A stretch of 5,843 nucleotides of DNA from contig DTPJ01000803.1 of NCBI GenBank assembly GCA_011334435.1, positions 1 to 5,843 on the forward strand, given 5' to 3'. The number at the start of each line of letters is the position of its first letter. Position 1 is the stretch's first letter. Of the stretch, positions 1 through 5,843 are shown piece by piece. The notes under the pieces are model-generated. The model was not told the origin of the DNA and searched no databases. It saw nothing but the letters and a program-made list of their open reading frames with translations. The stretch comes from Candidatus Poribacteria bacterium (lineage in GTDB: Bacteria; Poribacteria; DTPJ01). Both the position numbers and the translations under genes were made by a program.

Positions 1-287
1 CAACTTATAAACTCACCGTTAATGGCAAAACTATTGCAGATATTCCTGCTGAAGTTGATTCCAAAAGAGAGAGCTATGTTATGTTGATGCCAAAAGAAAA
101 GGGAAAAGACTCTGCTAAAAATGGCGAAATCAAGGGCATTAAGAAGGTTGTTAAAATTGGCGATCAAAACGAATCAGATGTTGAAATTTTGGAAGGTTTA
201 GATGTAGGAGATAAAGTTATCATTCAAATTGAACAACCAGAATCAGGTCAGCAAAATAGACAGGATAATCAACAAAGACGGAGATAA
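1..287 (+). CDS. Periplasmic adaptor (HlyD/MacA-type membrane fusion protein), C-terminal end only
   Basis: The gene enters from the left edge; the reading frame is open from base 3 and ends at TAA 285-287, leaving about 94 residues. An ATG at 81 lies inside the gene and is not a credible start, because the frame is open and protein-like before it. The visible part holds the membrane-proximal beta domain typical of these adaptors: a VVKIGDQNESDVEILEGL stretch followed by DVGDKVII, matching the family pattern 'V..G...g..veI..GL..Gd.Vv'. It ends in a Q/N/R-rich hydrophilic tail. Such adaptors are anchored in the inner membrane and bridge a MacB-type permease to a TolC-type channel. The order adaptor, permeases, ATPase, channel supports that role. 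The next gene's start is 10 bases downstream. The coiled-coil hairpin and lipoyl domains lie outside the window, so the MacA assignment within the wider HlyD/RND-adaptor family rests on context. Confidence 0.8.
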   Translation, partial: TYKLTVNGKTIADIPAEVDSKRESYVMLMPKEKGKDSAKNGEIKGIKKVVKIGDQNESDVEILEGLDVGDKVIIQIEQPESGQQNRQDNQQRRR

Positions 288-297
288 TGAAGCAAAA

Positions 298-1554
298 ATG
301 AACCTTTTGGAAAGCATAGTTTCGGGAATTCAAGTTTTATTCAGCCATAAAATGCGAACACTTTTAACTCTGTTAGGTGTTTTGATCGGCGTAGCAGCAG
401 TTATAGGCATGATCTCCATCGGTGACGGTGCTAAGACGATCATCTTGGAAGATTCAGAGAAGATCGGTGGGGCAACGATGATCCGCTTCCGACGAGCAGG
501 CTATATTATGAGAAATAACCGATGGGTTCGCAACGACAGCAAAGAAAACTTTGTCTATGAAGATGCCTTAGCAATAGAGGAACAATGTCCATCAGTTAGG
601 CATGTTATGCCATCAATCAGTCAACGTCGTGATGTCCGAATTACCGCAGGATCAGGTCTGAATATGAAGGAAATGTATGCAGGCTATCAAGGTGTGACGC
701 CAAATTTCAGAAAAGCGATGAAATGGGATGTCCAAACTGGACGATTTATAACCGATGCAGATATAGAATATGCGACTTCTGTCTGTGTTATAGGTCAAGG
801 CGTTGTTGATGAGTTATTTCCCGATGAAGACCCTATCGGTTCTGAAATAAGCATTCAGAATAAACGATTTACAGTAATTGGCATTATGGAAGTCCGAGGG
901 AGAAGTTTAAGATATGGTTTCAATTTAGACGATAATGTTTATATCCCACTAACAACAGTTCAACAACGGTTCACTGGCAACAACTATGTCAATGAGATTG
1001 CTGTTCAAGCCAAAGATATACAGCATGTGCCTAATGCAATAGCAGAAGCTACTGCGGTCTTAAAATCAAGACATAAAAATCAGGAATTTTTTGATACTCG
1101 TGACGTTGCAAGCGGATTAGATTTTGTCTTGAAAATCAACAAAATAATTAAAATACTACTAACGGGTGTCGCAGGATTTTCATTGATGATCGGCGGTATT
1201 GGAATTATGAACATAATGCTTGTCTCTGTCGCGGAAAGAACAAGGGAAATAGGGCTTCGCAAGGCGATAGGTGCTAGACCTATTGATATTATGATACAAT
1301 TTTTAATAGAAGCGATCCTTCTTTGTGCATTCGGCGGACTGCTTGGGTTATTTGTCGGATTTCTCTTTGGATCAGGGGTTGCGTGGATAGTCACAAGTTT
1401 TATTACAAAGACGATTAGTTGGCCTTCAAAATTGCCTCTATTTTGGGCGATAGTTTCAATCTTATTCTCTGGATTTATCGGCGTATTTTTTGGGCTATAT
1501 CCTGCCCTTCGTGCAGCTCGTTTAGCCCCAGTAGAATCGCTTAGAATGGAGTAG
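298..1554 (+). CDS. MacB/FtsX-type ABC transporter permease, first of a tandem pair
   Basis: This is a 418-residue inner-membrane permease with the MacB_PCD plus FtsX architecture. A hydrophobic segment at about residues 20-42 (TLLGVLIGVAAVIGMISIG) is TM1. A large periplasmic domain follows, to about residue 280. Three more membrane segments sit at about 284-308, 333-363 and 381-401. The family hallmark follows TM2: GIGIMNIML, then ERTREIGLRKAIGA at 313-326. The end, FFGLYPALRAARLAPVESLR, is also canonical. I chose ATG 298 because the protein then begins MNLLESIVSGIQVL, the usual short amphipathic lead into TM1. An earlier in-frame ATG at 229 would add 23 polar residues and overlap the adaptor gene by 59 bases. 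There is no ATPase domain, unlike E. coli MacB, where ATPase and permease are fused; the ATPase here is the separate gene at 2890. It probably pairs with the paralogue immediately downstream. Confidence 0.92.
   Translation: MNLLESIVSGIQVLFSHKMRTLLTLLGVLIGVAAVIGMISIGDGAKTIILEDSEKIGGATMIRFRRAGYIMRNNRWVRNDSKENFVYEDALAIEEQCPSVRHVMPSISQRRDVRITAGSGLNMKEMYAGYQGVTPNFRKAMKWDVQTGRFITDADIEYATSVCVIGQGVVDELFPDEDPIGSEISIQNKRFTVIGIMEVRGRSLRYGFNLDDNVYIPLTTVQQRFTGNNYVNEIAVQAKDIQHVPNAIAEATAVLKSRHKNQEFFDTRDVASGLDFVLKINKIIKILLTGVAGFSLMIGGIGIMNIMLVSVAERTREIGLRKAIGARPIDIMIQFLIEAILLCAFGGLLGLFVGFLFGSGVAWIVTSFITKTISWPSKLPLFWAIVSILFSGFIGVFFGLYPALRAARLAPVESLRME
1548..1551 (+). promoter_or_regulatory. Ribosome binding site of the second permease, inside the end of the first
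   Basis: GGAG lies 7 bases before ATG 1559 and overlaps the last codons of the first permease gene. The two genes are separated by only four bases, so translation of the second is likely coupled to the first, which fits equal production of two subunits of one complex. Confidence 0.65.
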
Positions 1555-1558
1555 ATAA

Positions 1559-2875
1559 ATGTCGTTTTTAGATGGTTTGATCATTGGTTTTACTGGTTTA
1601 CGTAAACATCCAATGCGCGCTTTTCTCACCACATTAGGCATCGTAATTGGTATTGGTGCGGTTGTTAGCGTCATCGCAATCGGAGACGGTGCACGTATAC
1701 TTACATTAACAGAAATTCAGCAAACGGGCGGGACTAATATAATAGAAATCTATCGCAATCAATGGGCAAGAAGTAGCCGTGGTGGGACACTTGCTCAAAC
1801 TGCAAGAGAAGCTGTTCGTTCTCGTCGCTGGCAATATAATCGTGCAGAGGATTTAGAATATTCAGATGCAATAGCAATAGAGGAAGGCTCTAATTATGTT
1901 ATCCAAGCGGTAGCAGAAGTGGAATCTGATGACGTCAATGCCACTTTCAGCGGTAATTCAAAAAATTGTCGTGTTGTAGGTGCTTCATCTGGTTATCAGC
2001 AATCGCATAACTGGTTTGTCTCCACTGGGCGTTTCCTTAGCGACAAAGAGATAGAAGAAGGGGCGTTAGTTGCGGTAATTGGGTCAAAATTGGCTAATGA
2101 CCTTTTCGGTGAGGAAGACGCAATTGGGCAGATGATCCGCGCTCAACGGTTTAGACAACGTTGGGGTGATTCATTTGATATTCGCCTTGTAATTATTGGA
2201 ATAATGCAGACCAAAGGCGATGCAGGGGCAACAGAGGGTTGGGATGATTCTGTTATTATACCGCTTACGACATTTCAACAGCGGATAACAGGCAAAAAGG
2301 CGGTTGCTCGCATTCGTGCAACAGTTACAGACGTCCAATATTTAGATCAGGCGGCAATGGATATTGAATATGTTTTAAGTCGTCAGCATCCCGGACAAGG
2401 CAATCAATACGAGATTTGGATGGCTACGGAAGAATTAGCAACAGCAGAAAGGGTTGGATTAATTATGAAGTTAATGCTTGGAGGGATCGCTAGTATTGCA
2501 CTTATTGTTGCGGGCATCGGAATAATGAACATCATGCTGATCTCTGTCACTGAGCGAACAAAAGAGATCGGACTCAGAAAGGCTATTGGTGCAAAAAATC
2601 GTGATATTTTATACCAATTCCTCGTTGAGTCCGCTACGCTCAGTTTAGGCGGTGGCATATTAGGGATATTCTTTGGATTTTATCTTGGACGGACAGTTGC
2701 AAATCTTATATCTAAATTTGTTTGGGAAGATACGCAATGGCCTGTTGTTTTTTCGCCTACATCTGCGATTATAGCATTTGCGGTGGCGGCAGTAGTTGGC
2801 ATATTCTTTGGACTTTATCCAGCAAGAAAGGCTTCTCTTTTAAGCCCTATTGAGGCACTCAGGCGCGAAGCGTAA
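1559..2875 (+). CDS. MacB/FtsX-type ABC transporter permease, second of a tandem pair
   Basis: This 438-residue permease is a paralogue of the preceding gene. TM1 is at about residues 20-42 (TLGIVIGIGAVVSVIAIG), then a periplasmic domain to about 300, then three membrane segments at about 303-327, 352-375 and 400-424. It shares with its neighbour IGDGA after TM1, the periplasmic PLTT-FQQR-TG motif, GIGIMNIML, ERTKEIGLRKAIGA at 332-345, and the FFGLYPARKASLLSPIEALR end. Between IGDGA and the shared Y-DA-AIEE motif it is 14 residues longer than its partner, with eight arginines in residues 66-95. ATG 1559 is supported by GGAG at 1548-1551. Like its partner it lacks a nucleotide-binding domain. 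Its divergence from the partner, with every family motif kept, suggests a heterodimeric permease rather than a redundant copy. That is inference: family members are usually homodimers (MacB) or heterodimers (LolC/LolE). Confidence 0.92.
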   Translation: MSFLDGLIIGFTGLRKHPMRAFLTTLGIVIGIGAVVSVIAIGDGARILTLTEIQQTGGTNIIEIYRNQWARSSRGGTLAQTAREAVRSRRWQYNRAEDLEYSDAIAIEEGSNYVIQAVAEVESDDVNATFSGNSKNCRVVGASSGYQQSHNWFVSTGRFLSDKEIEEGALVAVIGSKLANDLFGEEDAIGQMIRAQRFRQRWGDSFDIRLVIIGIMQTKGDAGATEGWDDSVIIPLTTFQQRITGKKAVARIRATVTDVQYLDQAAMDIEYVLSRQHPGQGNQYEIWMATEELATAERVGLIMKLMLGGIASIALIVAGIGIMNIMLISVTERTKEIGLRKAIGAKNRDILYQFLVESATLSLGGGILGIFFGFYLGRTVANLISKFVWEDTQWPVVFSPTSAIIAFAVAAVVGIFFGLYPARKASLLSPIEALRREA

Positions 2876-2878
2876 CTG

Positions 2879-2884
2879 AAAGGA
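2879..2884 (+). promoter_or_regulatory. Ribosome binding site of the ATPase gene
   Basis: AAAGGA sits 5 bases before ATG 2890, within the 14-base gap after the second permease. It fixes the start that gives the standard LIEAHDLRKVY beginning of MacB/LolD-type ATPases. Confidence 0.55.
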
Positions 2885-2889
2885 CAACA

Positions 2890-3570
2890 ATGTTAATAGA
2901 GGCTCATGATTTAAGAAAAGTTTACCAAATGGGTGGTATTGAAGTTCATGCCCTAAGAGGCGTAACCCTTGAAGTTGAAAAAGGCGATTTTGTGGCAATT
3001 ATGGGACCTTCTGGATCAGGCAAATCTTCGCTTATGGATATTTTAGGTTGCCTATCCAGACCAACCAGTGGATCATATAAATTAGACGGCGAAGAGGTAG
3101 CAAAGCTATCTGAAAATCGGCTCGCTGCTATTAGAAATCAAAAGATCGGGTTCATATTTCAAGCATACAATTTGCTTCCGAGAACAAGTGCTTTGCACAA
3201 CGTAGAACTTCCGATGATCTATGCGAAAGTCCCGAGACGAGAACGACGACGTAGAGCGATTGAAGCATTAGAGGCAGTCGGATTAGCAGACAGAATACAT
3301 CATAAGCCTAATGAAATGTCTGGCGGACAACAACAAAGGGTTGCTATTGCCAGAGCGCTTGTGAACAATCCCTCTATCATCTTTGCAGATGAGCCAACGG
3401 GTAACCTTGACACAAAGTCCAGTGAAGAAATAATGGGGGTTTTTCGTCAACTAAACGAAAATGGCAATACTATCTTAATGGTTACGCATGAAAACGACAT
3501 CGCTGCATATTCAAAACGTATCATTAGGCTTCGTGACGGTTTGATAGAGTCAGATGAGCGAATTGCGTAG
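2890..3570 (+). CDS. ABC transporter ATP-binding protein, MacB/LolD type
   Basis: This complete 226-residue cytoplasmic ATPase should energise the two permeases just upstream. All catalytic motifs are present: Walker A GPSGSGKSS at 39-47, Q-loop FIFQAYNLLP with Q91, signature MSGGQQQR at 143-150 (M in place of the usual leading L), Walker B IIFADEPTGNLD at 163-174 with catalytic E168 and the D-loop, and switch histidine H200 in MVTHEND. The NLL-R-sa--NVELP stretch after the Q-loop and the DEPTGNLD sequence are typical of the MacB/LolD/FtsE branch that works with FtsX-fold permeases. The length matches stand-alone members (about 220-240 residues). In MacB of E. coli this domain is the N-terminus of the permease, so here the function is split over separate polypeptides. 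Gene order favours an efflux role with the adaptor and TolC-like gene; a LolD-like lipoprotein-release role is less likely because an adaptor and channel are present. Confidence 0.95.
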   Translation: MLIEAHDLRKVYQMGGIEVHALRGVTLEVEKGDFVAIMGPSGSGKSSLMDILGCLSRPTSGSYKLDGEEVAKLSENRLAAIRNQKIGFIFQAYNLLPRTSALHNVELPMIYAKVPRRERRRRAIEALEAVGLADRIHHKPNEMSGGQQQRVAIARALVNNPSIIFADEPTGNLDTKSSEEIMGVFRQLNENGNTILMVTHENDIAAYSKRIIRLRDGLIESDERIA

Positions 3571-3627
3571 TGTTTTTCACAAAAAAATCAATTCGGTTTA
3601 TCAATAAGTTATTTAACAAAAAATGTC

Positions 3628-3632
3628 AGGAG
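3628..3632 (+). promoter_or_regulatory. Ribosome binding site that sets the start of the small ABC-derived ORF at 3641
   Basis: AGGAG lies 8 bases before ATG 3641. An in-frame ATG at 3623 precedes this motif and has only an A-rich leader, so the second ATG is the better start and the first six codons of the longer frame are probably untranslated. The surrounding 70-base gap (3571-3640) is very AT-rich; I see no convincing terminator in it. Confidence 0.6.
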
Positions 3633-3640
3633 ATCAAAAA

Positions 3641-3943
3641 ATGTCTTTGCTCTCAGAAGAGTTGATAAATCTTAAACAGGATTTGCCAGAGGAAATTGAA
3701 AGAGAATTCAACAAAATAGCTTATGATGGAGAAGAGCTTTATTTAGCAGTTTCCAGTGATATGAACTTGGACGGCAATTTTGAGGATTGCTGGCTTTTAG
3801 CAACTAAGGCGGACAAACTTCTGATCCTTGACAAAGGCGAAATCGTTGAACAAGGAACACATAACGAATTGCTTGAAAATAATGGTCTCTATAAACGATT
3901 AGTGGATATGCAATCTCAGTTATCTAAGGTTATTGCGGTATAA
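3641..3943 (+). pseudogene. Internally deleted ABC exporter remnant (both ends joined in frame), 100 residues
   Basis: The 100-residue frame has two unlike halves. Residues 1-56 (MSLLSEELINLKQDLPEEIE... to WLLATK) are soluble and acidic, with a D-N-DG-F-D-WLL pattern; I recall similar lead-in domains before the membrane part of some large ABC exporters, but this is memory rather than a search. Residues 57-100 are clearly the C-terminal tail of an MsbA-type exporter NBD: ADKLLILDKGEIVEQGTH, then NELLENNGLYKRL and a short helix. In an intact exporter this tail follows the switch histidine. Everything normally between the two is missing: six membrane helices, Walker A, signature, Walker B and switch His. 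The join falls near 3806-3812 and keeps the frame, with no stop. It may be expressed, given the good ribosome binding site, but it cannot bind or hydrolyse ATP as an ABC protein. An alternative is a repurposed small protein or an assembly collapse. The gap to the TolC-like gene is 27 bases. Confidence 0.6.
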
Positions 3944-3953
3944 ATATTAATAT

Positions 3954-3958
3954 GGAGG
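3954..3958 (+). promoter_or_regulatory. Ribosome binding site of the TolC-like gene, widely spaced
   Basis: GGAGG lies 12 bases before ATG 3971, longer than the usual 5-9. A second in-frame ATG follows directly at 3974 but is farther still. No better-placed in-frame start codon exists between the motif and 3971, so 3971 is kept. The long spacing may lower translation of the channel protein. Confidence 0.5.
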
Positions 3959-3970
3959 ATAAAATTTAGT

Positions 3971-5392
3971 ATGATGACGAAAATAACATGTATAATTCTA
4001 ATTACAATAACGATTATCTGCTTCTCTTTAACTTGCTATTCTATTGATTTGCCCTATATCTCATTTGGTGAAAGGAAAAATGAGTCTCAAATGAGAACTG
4101 ATGAGAAAAACACAGATAGAAAGTCGTTTGAATCTAATAAACCCTCCATAGACCTCTCAAAACCATTGACATTAAAGCAGTGCATCAATATTGCATTAAA
4201 AGAATCGCCTACTATGAAAGTCGCAAATATTGACCTCACAGAACAAGAAATGAGCATTCAAGATGCCAAAAGCAACTATTATCCCGAGGTAGGCGTAAGT
4301 GGAAGATATATGTTCTCCGATAAGATAGATTTCGGCTGGGAGAAGGAAAATTATTATTCTTCTCTTGATGCCAGTTATTTGATCTGGGATCACGGTCAGA
4401 GAAAAAGCACACTTAAACAAGCAGAGGCGAGAAAACAAGCTGAATATAGCCGTTATCAAAGGACAGCACAATCTCTGATTTTCAACGTCATCAGGGCATA
4501 TTATGGTCTGCTTGAAGCGGAAAAGATAATATCTGTTGATGAGCAAGTGCTTGATATATCAAAGCATAACGTAGAAAAAGTGCAGGCATTTGTAGAGAAA
4601 GGATTATCAATAGAGGCAGACCTTGCAACTGCTAGGGTTCAACAGGCAAACAATGAATTGACTTTGATTAACGACCTAAATAGCCTTAACATTGCAAGAG
4701 CTAATCTCGCTGTCATTTTAGGATTAGACCCAGAGACGCAGATCCAAGTCATAGATGATCCTGATTATGAAGTATATGTAAAGACAGGGCTTATTGAGAC
4801 AGAAGAGATATTAGCTGAGGATATGAAAGCACAATCTATGAAGTCAAGACCTGAATTAGCTGAACTAAACGCAAATATGACGGTTTTGGAGCTTGCCGCT
4901 GAACTTGCAAAATTAGAAAGATGGCCCAAGTTATATGCTGATACACATTATGGGATCGCATTATCCGATTACCTTAGAGAAAGAGAATCAATTAATAAAT
5001 ATAGGACTTGGGACGTAATGGCTAGGTTGACTTATCCGTTGTATGATGCGGGACGTTCAAAAAGGATGGTCCAGAAAGCGGAATTAGCACTCAAAAAGAT
5101 AGATGAAAATAAAACCGAGCTTGAACAAAGCATAGCACTTGAAGTCCGCCAAGCATATCTTGACTTTGAAAGAGCGAAAAAATCGTTAGAAATATCTGCG
5201 GTTCAAGTTGAGGACGCCAAAATGAGCTTAGAAGTGACACAGGGCAGATATGATCTAAATGACGCCACATTGATTGAACTTTTAGATATTCAATCCAGAT
5301 ATGCAAGGGCATTAACAAATCGCGTTAGAGCCTTTTATGATTATAAAATAGCCCGAAGAGCATTAGAAAAGGCAATGGGGATTTTACAATAG
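3971..5392 (+). CDS. TolC-family outer membrane efflux channel protein
   Basis: This complete 473-residue protein is of normal length for the TolC/OEP family. Residues 1-24 form a signal peptide (basic MMTK, a long I/L/T-rich core, likely cut near CYS-ID); no good lipobox is seen, so a lipoprotein is unlikely. A polar linker of about 38 residues follows. The first OEP repeat begins at PLTLKQCINIALKESP (65-80) and runs to about 250, with DAKSNYYPEVGVSG leading into the beta-strands and long alpha-helical stretches after it (QAEARKQAEYSR, ADLATARVQQANNEL). The second repeat runs from about 290 to the end, including LERWPKLYADTHYG, LTYPLYDAGRSKRMV, a long charged helix and the LIELLDIQSRYARAL motif. 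The protein should trimerise into an outer-membrane barrel with a periplasmic tunnel docking on the adaptor encoded at the left edge. Linkage to the pump genes suggests a dedicated channel rather than a shared housekeeping TolC. Confidence 0.93.
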   Translation: MMTKITCIILITITIICFSLTCYSIDLPYISFGERKNESQMRTDEKNTDRKSFESNKPSIDLSKPLTLKQCINIALKESPTMKVANIDLTEQEMSIQDAKSNYYPEVGVSGRYMFSDKIDFGWEKENYYSSLDASYLIWDHGQRKSTLKQAEARKQAEYSRYQRTAQSLIFNVIRAYYGLLEAEKIISVDEQVLDISKHNVEKVQAFVEKGLSIEADLATARVQQANNELTLINDLNSLNIARANLAVILGLDPETQIQVIDDPDYEVYVKTGLIETEEILAEDMKAQSMKSRPELAELNANMTVLELAAELAKLERWPKLYADTHYGIALSDYLRERESINKYRTWDVMARLTYPLYDAGRSKRMVQKAELALKKIDENKTELEQSIALEVRQAYLDFERAKKSLEISAVQVEDAKMSLEVTQGRYDLNDATLIELLDIQSRYARALTNRVRAFYDYKIARRALEKAMGILQ

Positions 5393-5427
5393 CTGTTCAT
5401 CAAAAACTTTATTCTATAATCTATCCT

Positions 5428-5843
5428 CTATAAATATGAGTGGAGACCTGACAATAGGAAATTAACGCCAATAAATGTGAACAAGACAGCGATAAATCCG
5501 ATTATTGATGCTATTGCAGATGATCTCCCCTTCCATTTAGCAAATATTCTCAAATGAAGATATATTGCATATATGAACCAAGTGATCAATGCCCAAGTTT
5601 CCTTTGGGTCCCACGACCAATATGATCCCCATGCGGTATTAGCCCAGATTGATCCCGAAACTATCCCAATTGTTAAGAATGGAAATCCTATACTTATAGC
5701 CTTATAGCCAATAATATCTAATTTATCTTTCTGCAAGATGTCTCCTGGATTATTACTTCGCTTTAACATATAAACCACACCGACCAAGAATGAAATTGCA
5801 AAGCAAGCATAAGATATGAAGCAGGTTGATATATGGAACTCTA
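5428..5843 (-). CDS. ccsA: CcsA/ResC-type cytochrome c biogenesis protein, C-terminal part
   Basis: The gene enters from the right edge on the minus strand and ends at a TAG read from 5430-5428, leaving 137 residues. The frame is open to the edge, so the TTG at 5787 is internal, not a start. The protein is mostly membrane-spanning and carries the WWD haem-handling signature WGSYWSWDPKETW at visible residues 71-83. Three histidines sit where the family has conserved ones: H3 (EFHIS), H96 (IYLHLR) and H134 (GLHSYL, four residues from the C-terminus). In system II maturation this protein, with CcsB/ResB, moves haem across the inner membrane and presents it for attachment to CXXCH motifs of apocytochromes. 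CcmC and CcmF share WWD motifs, but the WGSYWSWDPKETWALITW context and the GVNFL--GLHSY end are CcsA-like. It converges on the TolC-like gene and is probably unrelated in function. Whether it is a single protein or the end of a CcsB-CcsA fusion cannot be seen. Confidence 0.9.
   Translation of the reverse strand, partial: EFHISTCFISYACFAISFLVGVVYMLKRSNNPGDILQKDKLDIIGYKAISIGFPFLTIGIVSGSIWANTAWGSYWSWDPKETWALITWFIYAIYLHLRIFAKWKGRSSAIASIIGFIAVLFTFIGVNFLLSGLHSYL

Noticed and set aside
287..301. Four-codon mini-ORF (MKQK) starting in the adaptor stop codon and ending in TGA that overlaps the first permease's ATG
   Set aside because: The ATGA overlap at 298-301 looks like a coupling arrangement, but the ORF is too short to distinguish from chance and its ribosome binding site (GGAG 280-283) is only 3 bases away.
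1080..1394. Minus-strand open frame of about 104 codons opposite the first permease
   Set aside because: It lies wholly antisense to the conserved FtsX core. A similar frame (2404-2658) occurs opposite the same region of the paralogue, as expected when conserved codons keep the opposite strand open. No protein family features are seen.
2404..2658. Minus-strand open frame of about 84 codons opposite the second permease
   Set aside because: It mirrors the frame opposite the first permease and is a by-product of the shared G-I-M-N-I-M / ERT-EIGLRKAIGA coding sequence. It has no independent support.
3571..3600. Possible terminator after the ATPase gene (TTTTT-CAC-AAAAA)
   Set aside because: The stem is only A-T pairs with no GC-rich part and no following T-run on the plus strand, so it would be too weak to terminate; the next genes are co-directional.
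3936..3953. TATAAATATTAATAT as a possible -10 region for the TolC-like gene
   Set aside because: The stretch is AT-rich but I find no convincing -35 box at the right distance, and in DNA this AT-rich such matches are expected by chance.
4196..4546. Minus-strand open frame opposite the TolC-like gene
   Set aside because: It is fully antisense to the well-supported first OEP repeat, and its composition does not resemble a real protein. The frame at 5091-5318 is rejected for the same reason.
5393..5427. Bidirectional terminator between the convergent TolC-like and ccsA genes
   Set aside because: The 35-base gap contains repeated CTATA-like words but no inverted repeat with a usable stem, so no terminator can be supported.

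Overview
The window carries one compact plus-strand gene cluster for a MacAB-TolC-type tripartite efflux (or export) system, followed by the 3' end of a minus-strand cytochrome c maturation gene. The DNA is AT-rich (roughly 40% GC by eye). An outer-membrane channel (TolC family) and a periplasmic adaptor point to a diderm, Gram-negative-type bacterium. The CcsA/ResC-type haem-handling protein points to system II (Ccs) cytochrome c biogenesis. I cannot assign a phylum with confidence. Tandem MacB-type permeases with a separate ATPase suggest something other than an enterobacterial relative, perhaps a deep-branching or uncultured lineage, but that is inference.

Layout: 1-287 is the C-terminal end of a periplasmic adaptor (HlyD/MacA type). 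298-1554 and 1559-2875 are two paralogous MacB/FtsX-type permeases. 2890-3570 is a stand-alone MacB/LolD-type ATPase. 3641-3943 is a 100-residue ORF that looks like the two ends of a much larger ABC exporter joined in frame. 3971-5392 is a TolC-family outer-membrane channel. The gaps between the first four genes are 4 to 14 bases, so they are almost certainly one operon; the last two genes follow in the same direction after gaps of 70 and 27 bases. 5428-5843 (minus strand) is the C-terminal part of a CcsA/ResC-like membrane protein, converging on the TolC gene across a 35-base gap.

How it should work: the ATPase would drive a permease pair, probably a heterodimer of the two paralogues. Their large periplasmic domains would engage the adaptor, which in turn opens the TolC-like channel, so that a substrate is pushed from the periplasm across the outer membrane. 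The substrate cannot be told from the sequence. The most unusual item is the small ORF at 3641-3943. It has a good ribosome binding site and an intact frame, but its C-terminal half is the tail of an MsbA-type nucleotide-binding domain without Walker A, signature or Walker B. I read it as the product of an internal deletion (or an assembly collapse) in a full-length exporter gene. The rest of the window is fairly ordinary transport and cytochrome-assembly content, and I do not see a clearly new system.
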